From assembly GCA_024803745.1 (NCBI GenBank), contig JANJXV010000024.1:8836106-8900105 (forward strand): a stretch of 64,000 bases of DNA, written 5' to 3'. Positions 40,701 to 55,700 of this stretch are shown here, piece after piece. How positions within the stretch are numbered: position 1 is the first letter of the stretch; the number at the start of each line of letters is the position of its first letter. This stretch comes from Megascapheus bottae (lineage: Eukaryota > Chordata > Mammalia > Rodentia > Geomyidae). The translations under genes were made by a program, and so were the position numbers. The notes below the pieces were generated by a model. It saw nothing but the letters and a program-made list of their open reading frames with translations, was not told where the DNA came from and did no database searches.

Positions 40701-43700
40701 ACACTAGAAAACCAGAAGTGGGGCTGTGGCTCAAGGGTTAGGCTGGTAGCCTTGAGCTGAAGGGCTCAAGTCCCAGTGACAACCACCACCACCACCAACA
40801 ACAACAAATTATAACTCCACTTTATGTCTGGAAGAATTTCTAAAAATTAATTTTAGTCAAAAGAAAGGGAGATACACAGATAAATTTCACAATTACATGT
40901 TACTAGAGAGCTGATGAATATGTTTAGTGATCCTTTAAAGCCAACATTATTTTTGTTGTTCAAAAGGTATTATAATAGTCTTTCCAGAGTTCAAGTCCCA
41001 TGGCTGACAAAAAATAATAAAGTCTTAGAACAACAGCCCTCATAAGTACGGATGTACAAACTTTAAAATATAAACAAGTCTGAAGAAATAATCATATCAA
41101 TTGGGTTTTATTCTGGAATGCAAAGATAGCTCAACATTTAAATCTTACTTTTCCCCATAATATCAAAATTCATTCTACTTAGGATTTGACATTGTACAAG
41201 AAGTTCAATAAGGCAAAGACAATAAGGAAAAAGACATGAAGATGAGAAAAGAAGTAGGAAAACTTCATTATTCACGGTTGTGTCAGGAAAAAAAATACAG
41301 AATCTAAGAAAAGCTACTTCACTAACTATTGAATTCTTTTCAAGGTTGGGAGACAGAGGTCAGCACAGTATAATTCTATATATAGCACTTAACAATAACA
41401 AAAAAGGTCAACAGCCACTTAACATAGCATAGAAAAATAAATACCTAGAAATATAAATGAAGATGTTATGTTCATGTGAAAAAATAAAGTAGTAATCGTT
41501 CATGAATACAGATGCAAAAATTCCCTATAAAAACCCAACAGTAACACAGAACACTTACAAACACCAGCAAGTGGAATTTATTCAAAAAATGTGCATTTGG
41601 TTCAAAATTCAAAAATCATCAATGTAAGCCATCATATTGAGTTAAAAGTAAAATGATCACATAATAGACGCAAACAAAAACATTCAATGAAATTCATTAC
41701 TCATTCATGATGAAAATTCAAGAGTAGAGGCAGAGTTTTCTCCAGCTGATTAAAAAAAATCTGTAAATTTTTTCCCCTTACGGTTAATCTCATGTGATTA
41801 CTGTATCTGACTTTTGTTATCTGGTATATTGTATATACGTTTAATGGTTTATTTGAAATAAGGGGGAAAACAAGATGATTGGGAGGGGGTTGAGGGAGGG
41901 AAAGAGGGACAAAAACATGAGAAGAGGTAGCAAGGTTTGAGAAGTAATGTACCCACTTCTTGATGAATGTAACTGTAACCCCTCTATACATTATCCTGAC
42001 AATAAAAAATAATAATATATAAATAACCTAGGCTGGGGGTTTAGTTTTAGAGCACTGTGTTCGGGCATGTATGCAGAGTTGGTTTGATCTCTGGTTGCTT
42101 ACACATAAACACACACAAATATACAAATACAGAGTAACACTCTACAATTAATATCATACTTACTGGTTAAAACATAGATTAAATATTTTAATTTCCTAAT
42201 ACTATGAACAAAGCAATATTAGTCTATACTAATTAATGCCATTCAAGAAGTCCTAGATAATGAAAACAAACAGAATATTCTAAAATGAATAAACTGGGAA
42301 GGAAGAAATAAAACTTTGTTCAACTGGGAGAAAATGTGGGAGAGAATGACACTGTACAAAAAGAAATGGACTCAACACCTCACTTGTGTTCCTGTAACTC
42401 CTCTGTACATCACTTTTACAATAAAGATTTAAAAAAAAACATGTTCCTTCATAGATGACATAAATATATATATAAAAAATCAACAAATAATTTTCAAAAC
42501 TAATAAGACATTGTAATGTCAAAAGTGAGGAAGACTGGCAAGCCTAGTTAAAACTCTTATCAAGTATCAAGAATCAGAGATATAAATAATAGATAGTTCG
42601 TGTGTATCAAGTATCAGTGCTGTTGTCAATTTTTTATCAATTCATCTACAGATTGAACAAAACCCCATTCAAAGTTCTAGTAAGTAGCTTGGAGTAATGT
42701 TATATGCTTATAATTCCTGCCATTTGGGGAAAGATGAAGAGGATGGGGCAAAGACTGCAGCTTGAGGTCACCCTTGTTAAAGTTTCGAAGAGCCAATCTC
42801 AACAAATACAGACATGGTAGTACCTGTCTGTGATCACCCCCACACAGATTGCAGGAGGATTATGTCAAAGGTTGCATCAGGCAAAAGCAAGACCCTAATG
42901 GAAACACAACTGTGTGTGTACATGTGTGAGTGTTTGGGGAGGAAGGACTTTATACCCTGTTGATGGAATGGAAGCTATGACAATATGATAACCACTAAGC
43001 TACTATCCTATCACTACCACTATTACAGCTAGGATTACAGTATGATCATCACTATGAATATCAGTATGGAAGTTTTTTAAAAAACTAAAAACAGACTAGT
43101 AAAAAACCTTAAATCTACCATATGACCACTCTTGGGTGTATATGTCAGGATATAATAGAAGTACTTGAAACTGTAACTGCCTGGCAGTACTATAAAAAAC
43201 AACCAAGCTATGAAAACAGTTTACAATACTGTCACAGATGAATGGTTCAAGAAAATATTGTATATATACACAACAGAGTATTATTTAACCACAGATTATT
43301 ATTTCCTTTGTAGCAAAGCGAAGAATATATCATCTTGAAACAGAAGTAAATGAGGCAGGCTAAGGAGAACAAAGGCGGCAAGTTTTCTCTCATAACAGAT
43401 GCCAGACCTAAATGAGAAAAATATATGTAAAGATATATGTATGTGTATATATGTATGTATATGCCTGTATGCATGTGAAATATTTAATTATGGTACTGAG
43501 TGATTTGGAAGGGGGAAGAGAAATTTAGATGAACACTGAAAATGAGATTCACTGAAAGCTATTGAAGAATACAGGGTAAGTCGGGATGGGGAACATGAAA
43601 ATAAGGAGGATCAATCGGATTGAAGTACTGAATACACATGTGTGAAATATTGTGAAATTTCTGTGAACAATTACAATATACTTATTAAAATGAAAGTATA

Positions 43701-46700
43701 ATGGGAATGGAGAGAAATGCTTAATGTTCATGTGTGAAAGAACAAATAAGCTTGTTAAAAGACCAGTTTGGGGCAAGGAGAGAGGAAGAGAGACAGAGGG
43801 TGTAAATCTGATCAAGGAACCAGGTATGCATATGTGGGAAAGCCAAACTAAAGCCTCCTTTAGCACTCTCTAGCAAGCTCAAGACCCTGAATTCATTTCC
43901 CAAGAATAGCTGGGGGAGGGAGGAGGAAAGAGAGGGGAAGCCCTGGCAAGTTATTTTATGAGTATCAACAAGTGATTCTAAAGTTTGTATGAAAAGAAAA
44001 AGCAATAACAAGATCCACAGATCCAGACTCAAGACTATTCACCATGTAAATAGTAAAAAACAAAACAGTGTCAAAGGACTGGCAACCACCTTACCTCAAG
44101 TGTACTTACTATAAAGCAATCATTTTGAAGATGGTACAGTAGCGTTAAGAGATTAAAAGCCCAGTGGAACATGATACAAAATGGTCAAATGATTGCTGAT
44201 CAAGAAGCAAAGATAAAGGGCCGGGAGTTTGGCCTAGTGGTTAAAGTGCTTCCCTAGCATGCATGAAGACCCAGGTTCGATTCCTAGGTACCACATACGT
44301 AGAAAAAAGCCGGAAGTGGTGATGAGGCTTAAGCGGTAGAGCTCTAGCCTTGAGAAAGTCCAAGGACTCAAGCTCAGGACTGGCAAAAAAAAAAAAAAAA
44401 AGAAGCAAAGATAAGGGAGAAGGACAATCTTATCAACAAATGGAAGAAGAATAAACAAACAAAAAAAGCCTTGAATACACTCATGTAAGAGTTTCGACGA
44501 TAAAATCTACACAGAAACCTCACATTTGGAAATTAAGATCAAGGCTGTCAAATGCAAAGCTGTAACATTAATGGAAGATAATATAAAAGAAAATTTAGGT
44601 AACCTTGAAGTTGGTACCTTGAAGTAGATATGACATTTTACACATCAGAGTAAAAACATGTTTCATGAAAAAATACATAAAGTGGACTTTCATTAAATTT
44701 AAAACTTGTGTAGAAGGCTAATGAAAAGCTGCAGACTGAGAAGATAACTTTAAAACATTTATCTAATAAAGCACTTAGATTAAGACTTCTTAATCTTGCT
44801 TGCCTAGCAATCTAGCTCTGGGTTCCATTCCTCAGTACCACATACACAGAAAAAGCCAGAAGTGGTGCTGTGGCTCAAGTGGTAGAGCTCTAGTCTTCAG
44901 ATAATCCAAGGCCAGTGCTCAGGCCCTGAGTCAAAAACCCCAGAACTTGGGGAAAAAAAAAAAAAAATCACAGGAACATTCATGAGATCCTGTGGTCAAC
45001 TGCCAACAAACTCCCCCAACCATGAAAAAAAAAAAGGCAAATAATGTGGAATACAAATACCATGTACACTCCAAAATCTATAGATCCCCAAAGATGTTCA
45101 ACATCATATAGCAAATGAAAAGACTGAGACACAACAGAAACTAATAATCTGGCTAAAATTCCAAACACTGGCTGGTGGGGAAGATGGAACAGCAAAAAAA
45201 GGGAGCCAGTCCATAAAGGCCAAACTACAACTATATGACACTATGGACAAAGCAAAATAATAGAGAATGTTAAAAAAAATAGTGGATATTAGGTTTGTGG
45301 AGAAGGGAAGATTGAGTATGTAGAGCAATGGGCACTCTTCTGTATGTTATTTTAACAGTGGGTACAGTGTCCATTTGTGAAAACCAAAACCAGTAAGACT
45401 ATATAAGACAGATAAAATTAATGCATACCATTAATGGCATTCAATCCTACACTAATTTTATCACACTAAACTTAATATTCAAAACTAGAGGAGGGAAAGG
45501 GGATATGGAAAATCTAAAAATTCTTTGAATTGTTTTCTGTGCTGCTTTAAAAACATACATATTTTTTCAAAGAAACAATCACCCCATTAAAAGATGGGCC
45601 AAAGACTTACAAAGAGACTTCTCTGAAGAAAAAATAAGAATGGCCTATAGACACATGAAGAAATGCTTAACATCTCTGGCCATAAAAGAAATGCAAGTCA
45701 AAATAACTTTGAGATTCCACCTCACTCCAGTCAGAATGGCCATGATCAAGAAATGTAATAACAACAGATGCTGGTGGGGATGTGGCCAGAAGGGATCACT
45801 ATTACACGGTTAGTGGGGCTGTAAACTCTAATCACTATGGAAAACAGTATGGTGATTTCTCTAAAGACTAAACATAGAGCTCCCCTATGACCTGGCAATT
45901 CCAGTCCTTGGCATTTATCCAATCATCCAGAAACAAGGACATATTAAATCCACTAGAACACCGATGTTCATTGCAGCACTATTTACCATAGCAAAGATAT
46001 GGAACCAACCCAGATGCACCTCAGTAGATGATTGGATCAAGAAGATGCAGTATTAATACACAATGGAATTCTATGCTGCCATCAGAAAGAATGACATTGC
46101 CCCATTTAAAAGGAAATGGAAAGACTTGGAAAAAATCATATTAAGTGAAGTAAGCCAGACCCAAAGGAACATAGGCTTAATGGTTTCCCTTATTTGTAAT
46201 AACTAGTACATACCTAGGACTCTCCTAGAAGAGGATTACAATAGGGCAAAACTTAGATACATAAGGCCATTCAGGATAAGGCTAAATGAAAGGATCTTCA
46301 GGATATGGAAACAAGAGCTCTATCCTGTGTGATTGTTGTTTTTAATGTACTATGTTATTTCTCTTCTCTTTTGTTGCCCTGTGGTTATCCTCATATTATT
46401 ACAGTACTGACTTTGTTACCTGGCATATTGTATATACATTATTTATTTGAAATAAGAAAGGGAAAGGGGAAAACAAGATGACTGGGAGGGGTAGAGGGAG
46501 GGAAATGGAGACAAAAACATGAGAAGGGATATCAATGTGTGAGAAGAAATGCACTGTAACCCCTCTATACATTACAATTAAAAAAAGAATGACCTGCCTA
46601 TGGTCAAACAAAAAAAATACCTATTTTTCTTGTCAAAAAATATTATGAATTTGTAGTTTTTCGGTGAGACTGAACCTCTCATGTTGTTTTACATCTTATA

Positions 46701-49700
46701 AATCTATTTGCTGTATATTTGCTTTTTAGATTACTAATTCCTTTTCTTAGAATATTTTCCATACATTTGTTGTATTTTTCTTAATGATCTGGAGGGATGC
46801 TTGATGTGTTATAGATATTATATCATGTAGCATTCTGGATAATTTTTATCTTAAAATAACAGTATTTGTTGTATTTTTCTTAATGATCTGGATGGATGCC
46901 TGATGTGTTATAGATATTATATCATGTAGCATTTTGGATAATTGTTTATCTTAATAACAGTACTTTGGTAGTGTAGTCATCGTACAGATTTCAAATTTGT
47001 ATATAGTTATTAAATATAATGGTCTGCTATGTTAAATTTTGGGGGGTATTTTCCTACTGTAGAATTGCAGTATTAACATTGTCCTACTATATTTATGGTA
47101 TTATTTTGAACAATTAATCTTTATAATCTTCCTGAAGTAACACTGGATAACTAGGAGCAACACAGCTTTACTTTTACAATTATTGGCTACTCACTCTGAC
47201 ATCATTTATGTAACAGTTGATTTTTCCCACCTATATGAAATGTTACCTTTTAATGTTCTAAGTAAGCAGCTGCTCTCAGACCTATTTTTGAACATTCTCT
47301 TCTGTTTCTTTCATTTGTGTATGTTCTTGGCAAGTATACAATTTCAATTAGCATACCTTCATAGTGATAATATAGGATGTTCAGAGTTAAGTTTCTTATT
47401 AATCTTCAGTATTTTCTGGCTAATGTGCTTATACTTAATTGTATTTTGTGTACTAAATATTAAAGATACTTAGTATTTTTTTAAATTATGTATCTTCCTT
47501 TCCTTTCTTCAGAAAATAGTTGCCTTGATTTATAATACTGTTGGATTTGTAGGTAGTTTAGGAAGAAATGACATGTTGGGGCTTCCTGTTGGAAACAAGT
47601 ATTATAAATTGATTACCAAGTCTTATTTCCCTGTAGTTTTTTTTATAATCATTTTTCATGTACTAGTCATGTCTTTCAAGTCACTCTCTAAAGTACAAAA
47701 TAGTTCTATTAGTTTAAAATATATATATAACATACACAAATGTATAACACAGACAAGTGAAAATAATTGTCACATCTTGGACATCTAGCGTAATTAGGCT
47801 AGGTTCCATACAGTTTTGTTAGTGGTTTGATTTTCTCATTCTTTTGAAGTATATGTGTCTGTAAGGGATCATATACTGATAGTTTTTCGGAGAAGCAAGT
47901 GGATATATCTTGGTTTTTTAAACTTATTTTTGAAAAAAAAAAAGTCTTTTTATGTTAGTAAGTCTTGTGTTACTTCTATATCCTTACTGATTTTTTGTGT
48001 ACTGAAGTTTTTTTTACCTCATTTTGCCTTTATTAAGTATGTAAACACAATTTGTTTTAGTCTCTTGATATGCTGGCCCTTTTGTTATTATGAGGTTATC
48101 TCCACTGTTCCTGATAATACTTTGCTCTAAAATCAGTATGGTCTAGCACATATTTAACTACTTCATCTTTCTTTATGTAGGCAGCACTTGTACTCATGCC
48201 TCAGTACCTATAAAGGTTGCTTCTGGACTACCAAAATACTGTAGCTGGGAATAACCAAGTCCCTTATATAAAATGCTGCTGTATTTGAATCTAACTTGAC
48301 ACATCCTCCCATATCCTCTAAATCATCTGTGAGTTATCTACATTGTCTAAAATAATGCAAACGTTGCGGAAATTTCTGTTATACTACAATGCCAAGAGGA
48401 TAAAAGCAAGGATAAAGACATGTTCGGAACAGATATTACTTTCTCTGAATATTTTTTATTTAGTTAGTTGAATCAAAAAATGCCTAATTATGGATGATGA
48501 ATTAACATTTACAAAGGGCTGACTCGTTAAATCTTCATTTAAAATGCAATTTGGCAATACCTATCTTCTTAATATACAAGTTTAGACTAATGGGTTTAAA
48601 TGATATATGACTGAGTTAAAATATATTACTAGTTGTTTACTCAGTTATGTCCTTTTTAATCCATTCACATCAGTCAATAAATTGTATAACTTCATATAAT
48701 CAAAAATAAAATTGGTAATAGTCATAATAAATAGGTATAAGTAGACATGCAACTCTACAAAAGATATTGTGATTGCTGTAGAATGATAAACCTAATACAA
48801 CTTTCATACTCTTTTTCAAAATGCATTCTTCCAAATGCTCCACATCAAACATAGGTTCCCAAGGTAATCTCAATCACCACCTTCACACACCACACTTCCG
48901 CACCTCAAAATGAATGCTATTCCAAAAAACTGGATTCCTATAGCTCCTAATTTTTAGGCCTTTCCATAGGTTTGGTTTTTCTCTTGAATTCACAAAACTG
49001 AGTTGCCAAAATTTCTTCAGAGTGTTTTCTAGCATCTAGTATAGAAACAACTACTAGATTTCACTTACTGGTAGTGCCTGCCTGCAGGAATATGTTGGTT
49101 GTACAAAGACCAGACCTGACCCGATAGAAGAAATGGTGTCTAAGACTTTCCATTTCCTAACAAATGGGGCAATGCCGTTTTTTTCTGACAGCAGCATACA
49201 ATTCCATTGTGTACAAATACCACAACTTGTTGATCCACTCATCAACTGAGGGACATCTAGGTTGGTTCCATATTTTTGCTATGGTGAATAATGCTGCAAT
49301 GAACATTGTTGTGGTAGTGGATTTAGTATGCCCTTGTTTCTGGATGGTTGGGTAAATGCCAAGTAGTGGAACTGCTGGGTCATAGGGGAGCTCTATGTTT
49401 AGCCTTTTGAGGCACTGCCATACTGCTTTCCATAGTGGTTGAACGAGTTTGCACTCCCACCAACAGCGCAGTAGTGATCCCTCCTGGCCACATCCCCTCC
49501 AGCATCTGTTGTTATTCGTTTTCCTGATCCTGGCCATTCTAACTGGAGTGAGGTGGAATCTTAGAGTTGTTTTGATTTGCATTTCTTTTATGACCAGAGA
49601 TGTTGAGCATTTCTTCATGTGTCTATAGGCCATTTTTGTTTCTTCTTCAGAGAAGACTCTAAGTCTTTGGCCCATCTTTTAATGGGATGGTTGTTACTTT

Positions 49701-52700
49701 GGAGATTAGTTTTGGAGTGATTCAATTTTTTGAGGTGTGGATATATATTAAGTGAAGTAAGCCAGACTCAAAGGAACTTAGGCTCAATGGTTTCCCTCAT
49801 TTGTCATAATCAGTAGAAACCTTGGGCTCTCCTAGCAGAGATCTGCAATAGAGCAAAACCTTGATACATAAGGCCATATAGTATGAAGCTAATTGAAAAG
49901 ACCGCCAGGATATTGAAACAAAAGCCATATAATGAATGATTATTGTCCTTAGTGTACTATGTTATCTCTCATCTCTTTTGCTATCCCTTGGTTATCTCAT
50001 ATTGTTACAGTACCTCACTTTGTTATCTGATATATCGGATTTATTTATATTTGGTTATTTGAAATTGGATAGAGAAGGGGGGAAAGCCAAGATGAGGGGG
50101 GTGGTGGTGATGGTGGTGGTGGAGGGGAGGGTAATGGAGACCAAGACATGTGAAAGGGTATCAATGTGAATTAATGCACCTTCTACCTGGCAAATACCAT
50201 GTAACCCTTTTATTAACTACAATAAAAATATATTAAAAAAAAGAAGAAATGGTGTCAAGTAACTGGTACTATGTACTATGAACAACAGACTTATGACTTA
50301 TTCCTTTCAATTAACAGATGCTGCTATAATTCACGTTCCTTAGCCGGGGTAAAAGTTTGTTAAGATAATGAGTTAAAAAAAGAGGCAGGGGAAAGAGGAG
50401 CTTTATAATTATTTCTAGTGAGAGATTATTTCTAATAAGAGATGAAAATAACTTCTGATTTTCCTCATCTCTAAATCCTATCTTGAAATTTCTTTATTCA
50501 AAAATCCTAGTGGATCATTGCCATCTAGGGAAGAATATCCAATTAAGTTCAAGGGGTTAATTCACCCTACAAATGTATGGCCTACTGTTTCCCCAAAACA
50601 ATGCCATTCCCAATTCTAACCAGTCCAGTCTTTTCTGTATCTACAATGACTTTATTCACTTTTTTTTTTACTTCAAGGATGTTTTACATATTTTCTATAT
50701 ATCTGAATTAAGTTGTTCCACTGCCCCACAATAATTTCTAGACAACTTCTTATCATTAAATATCTTTACAATGTTGTACCAAATTCACAATGGTATATCT
50801 ACCTCTCCTTTATCATTCAAATATCTAGCACACTCTGGCTTTGCAGTGTGCATCTTTCTTCACAGCTATGAAACAATCAACTGAGGAGTAAAGCCTTATT
50901 CTTTCTTACTACCTAACTACTTGTACTCTACAATACAGGGATATTGTTATATACTTAAGAAGTATTCAATACGCAATGTTATTGATAAATTGTTGAGAGC
51001 ACTTCACTTAAATTTTTAAAATTCTGAGTATGGTTCTGACAATTTCATGTCTAATCTGTTTTAACTTCTTCAAATCTAAAAGTATAACTTCATGAATATT
51101 CAAGTTATAAAATAAGTTTAAAATTTCACTACTAAAACTAACAGATGTGGTAATTAAGATGTAATTTGCATATATCTTTCATTTGATCCTACTTTCTAAA
51201 GGGATCTTTTCTAGATTTATCTCTTCAGCCATAAACCTACAATGATTATTTTGGATCCTAAAAAGGGATAATGGATCTACAACAGATTCTTGTATACTGC
51301 CATTATAGCAATATAATCTTAAGGACCAGGAAAGTTGACACAGATAGAATAAATAAAAAAAGGAATGTATTTGTTACATTGTATATATGAATAGTCCAAT
51401 ATACTAAGTATCTAATTACTAAATAACACTTAAAATTTAGTTCTTGTTCATAAGCTAGTAAGAATTATAAACAATGTATATTGTATTACTATGAATTACT
51501 ATGCATAAACCTGTTTTATTTCCAAAGCTTTTACAGTAGAAAGCTCATTAACAATGCTGGCATTTTATCAAAGAGAGCAAACCTGTGCCCACTAGACAAG
51601 ACAAAATAATACACAATAAACCTCAAACCTATGTGCTTTTTTAACATAGACTTTTCTATTCAAACTAGAAAAAGTTACCATCATATACCCATTAAAATAA
51701 TTCACTGAAATCTGTGGAATGTGCACAGAAATTAAATGAGACTACTACAAATACACATTTCTTTGGAAACTCTAAGCGGTTTTTATATAGACTTTAAAAA
51801 TCATGCTTTAGGGGCTGGGAGTTTGGCCTAGTGCTTGCCTCGCATGCACCAAGACCCGGGTTCAATTCCTTGGTACCACGTACATAGAAAAAAAGGGAGA
51901 AGGCCAGGAGTTTAGCCTAGCGGTAGAGTGCTTGCCTAGCATGCACAAAGACCCAGGTTCGAATGCTCAGAACCACATATGTAGAAAAAAGCCAGAAATG
52001 GTGTTATGGCTCAAGTGGTAGAGCTCTGGCCTTGAGAAAGCCCAAGGACAATGCCCAGGCCCTGAGTTCAAGGCCCAAGACTGGTGAAAAAAGAAAAAAA
52101 AGAAAAAGCCAGAAGTGGTGCTGTGGCTCAAGTGGTAGAGCTCTGGCCTTGAGAAAAAAACCCAAGGACAGTGCTCAGGCCTTGAGTCCAAGCCCAGGAC
52201 TGCCCCCCCCCCCAAAAAAAATGTTTTAGCCAAGACTAAATGCTGAAGTTACTTAGCAGCAGTAAAAGTAGAGCCTATCTTTCCCTTCAGTCCTTCAGCT
52301 AACACTTGAGTAGGCTGAGACTAATGTACACAATTGTGAATGTCCTAACTACAGACATTTATTTTTTACAGACTTGGCAATTTATCATTGTTCATAGGTA
52401 ATGTTTTCACATTAAGATGTTTTTAACAGTTTATTTTAAATTAAAAAAACAAACCCTATTACTATTCATAACAGAAAGGAAAATAAGATGGCACAAAGCA
52501 GCAGAATAAGGGTCGCATGGTTCAGAGGCTTTAAAAAAACTCCCTGATAGATTTATTCAAGCTATTCCTTCACACTTCTACTATTCTTTACACTTATACA
52601 GTTCCTGATTTATACTATACTTAACTGACTTTAAGTTGGTTTACCCAAATCAAAACAACACAATTCAAATTTACTTTGAAATCTCTGTCAATAATGGGAA

Positions 52701-55700
52701 ATTTAAACTGAATGTTAATCTGAATAATATTAATAAAAATTTTCACATGTTTCTTTAAATTCCCAGTGTAATTTATAAGTATCCTTAAGTGCTTTACATT
52801 ATTCCTTTTCAAGGAATAATAATTCCTTGAAATTATTTCCTAAACCCATTTTATAAGCATATACATTAAGGTTAACATTGTTTACAAAGTAAACTGGCCA
52901 AGAACAGGATTCTTAACCCATTCTTTTTTTTTTTTTTTTGCCAGTCCTGGGCTTGAGCTCAGGGCCTGAGCACTGTCCTTAGACTTTCTCAAGGCTAGAG
53001 CTCTACCACTTGAGCCTCAGCACCACTTCCGGCTTTTTTGTATGTATGTGGTACCAAGGCATCGAACCCGGGTCTTTGTGCATGCTAGGCAGGCACTTTA
53101 ACCACTAGGCCAAACTCCCAGCTCTCTTAACCCATTCTTAATCCATCCTCTTTGAATGCTTGTGAATCTTCCTCCATAGTAGACAAGAGTAACTTTTCTC
53201 CATTGTAGACAAGAGTAACTTTTCAACTTTGTATATTTCAACCAAGTCAACTTGATTTTCTCTCTTTACTATTTAAACTGAAATACATTGTCAGCCCTAG
53301 CTTTGCTACCAACTATGGTAACTCAGCAACAGAATTAAAGCAATTTGTTCTCTACATAAAATGAAGACCAAAAGTCCAGATATCTTCTGCATTAGAAACT
53401 GGTAATTTTACCTGAAGTCAATCAAAAAGTACCTATGCATCGGTGATAGATGTTATAAATTTATAAAGAATGACCAAGACATAAGATTGAATTCTCAAAA
53501 CTGTGTATGAAGTGAGAAGACAAGCAAGATTTAACTAAAGAATTAAAACAAGGTAAAACAAATGTTGAGGAATTAAAGAAAATAAAGATTTAAAAAAAGC
53601 AAAGAAAATGAAGATAAAAGTTAATTAGTAAAAATTTTAAGTATCAATCTTGAAAAAAAATATGGCAGGGATAATGGTCAACATTATCAATCCCAATCTT
53701 TCAGATCAGAGATGACTGGAGAGGACTAGATTAAAGCTGTAGTTCCTAATTTATTTATCAGGATTACACATATTAAACTCCACTTGGAGCCAGGCACTAG
53801 TGACTCACACCTGTAATCCTAGCTACTCAGGAGGCTGAGATCTGAGGATTGTGGTTCAAAGCCAGCTGGGCACTAAAGAACATAAGACTCTTATCTCCAA
53901 TTAACCATTTGAAAACTGGAAGTGGCACTGTGGATCAAGGGGTAGGGAAGTAGCCTTGGGCTGAAGAGCTCGGGGACAATGCCCAGGCCCAGAGTTCAAG
54001 CCCCAAGACTGATGGAAAAAATAAAAAATTACTATTACATAAGGAACAACATCAGAACTCCTAACCACATATAAAAGTTTCTGACACATACTTATATATA
54101 ACGTATAACTTCAAATGAACCTCCAATTAAAATAAAACTATTTAGAAAAACATTGGATTTATTTAATGATTCTCCTCCTCTACCAAACCAATTACCAGTC
54201 TCACTAACATCCAATTAATGAGATATGTCTGTTTCTACATACTTTTCTGCTCGGGCTTGTAAGGCTAGGCTTTACTATACAATTCCCATATGTCCTTCTA
54301 TGTCCAAGTGGGACTGAGTTCTGATTGAAGTAATTTCTTTTGAATTATATTTTAATTCCCATTCCAACTATTTAATTCAGGCCCTTATCATATTTCACTT
54401 GGACTTCTATAAACACCCATCTGATCTCCTTTGTTTCCATTCGCAAAATCTTCAATCTCCTCACCTTTTCCCCAAATTCTAAAAGTCAAATCTGATCTCT
54501 GTTCCCTACTTTGATACAGTAATTCCTTATCTGTATCTTCCTCTTAACAGTTTTGAAATGCACCATGGTATTTTAAAAGGCCAGATAAACGCTGTACTAA
54601 AATTACATGGGAGTTTTCATTGTTGGGGTTTTTTTAATGTTACTGTTTTTGCAAGTAATGGAATTTGAACTCTGGGGTATCATCCCTCTAAGGTAGGTAC
54701 TTTGCCACTTGAGTCATGGCCTCAGTCTTTTTGCTTTAATTATTTTTTGAATGGGGTCTAATTATTTGTTCCAGGATGGCTTAAAACCCCAATACTGATA
54801 TCTATGCTTTCCATTGGGAATACAGATAGGCACTCTTGAATCTTGTTACAGGAGACAGGGTCTTAACTTTTTACACAAGTTGGCCTACACAATCCTCCCA
54901 AACTCCACTTCTTAAATACCTGTTCCACAGAAAAGTATTAGTTCTTCAAACTTTCCAAGGTGCTTCGCATCTCTTGTGTAAGTCTGAAATATTCAAGTAT
55001 TGTCCTATTATCCACCTCCTTTCCTACAACCCTTTCCTGATTCTCCAAACCTTTTTGAAAACTGTCATATATACATTCAGTCTTCCCACCTATAGAACCA
55101 TTCCATAAGATAGGATACACATGAGAAAACCAAACCCAACAGTGGAAGGTAAGATACCTGGTCTTAAGTGACCTTTAGTTTCAATCGACAATTACTGATG
55201 ACAGAAGCTATGGTGTTTACCACAGTGACTTACCAGACTCTGACATATCACTCTGAAGCATTGACTTACTCATCAGTTTACACATTTGTTTCCCTCTTCA
55301 GACATACTACGCTCCCTGAAGGCAAGTATCAACCCTAGGTTTGACATCAACATTTAGTTTCTTAATACATGTTTGCTCACTAAAAGGGAGTAATAAGGCC
55401 CTGGACAGCTGGTACCATGACTACTTATTTCATGTCTTGACTTCTTAGAGCTCTGAATGCACTCCCAAACCAAATATATTTGGTTTATATGTAAATTTAC
55501 TGCTGAACTCATGAGAAAATGTATGAGATAATGAATTTCAGTATTGTTTTAAACTACAAAAAAACGCTGTACAGTTTTCAAAAATAATCAAACATACTAT
55601 TCCTCTATTACAATGTGTCAGACTGAAGACTTCAAATTTTAAAGTTTCATCCCACAAGAGCAGGCAATTACTGCAGTGTGGTTTAAATAGCTGAAATTCA

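Larger units (their letters stand above)
43930..45540 (+). mobile_element. Ancient LINE-1 ORF2 remnant, split by SINEs
   Basis: Decayed ORF2-like sequence, for example ACTTACTATAAAGCAATCAT near 44107, interrupted by SINEs at 44217-44399 and about 44795-44968. Many stops; no coding capacity. Confidence 0.6.

Noticed and set aside
47183..48130. Three consecutive plus-strand frames of 87-96 codons
   Set aside because: T-rich sequence gives Phe/Leu/Ile-rich translations that look like membrane proteins; no start context, splice sites or homology support them.
49157..49675. A 172-codon minus-strand open frame as a host gene
   Set aside because: Its product matches the C-terminal end of L1 ORF2 and it lies in the inverted half of a twin-primed L1.
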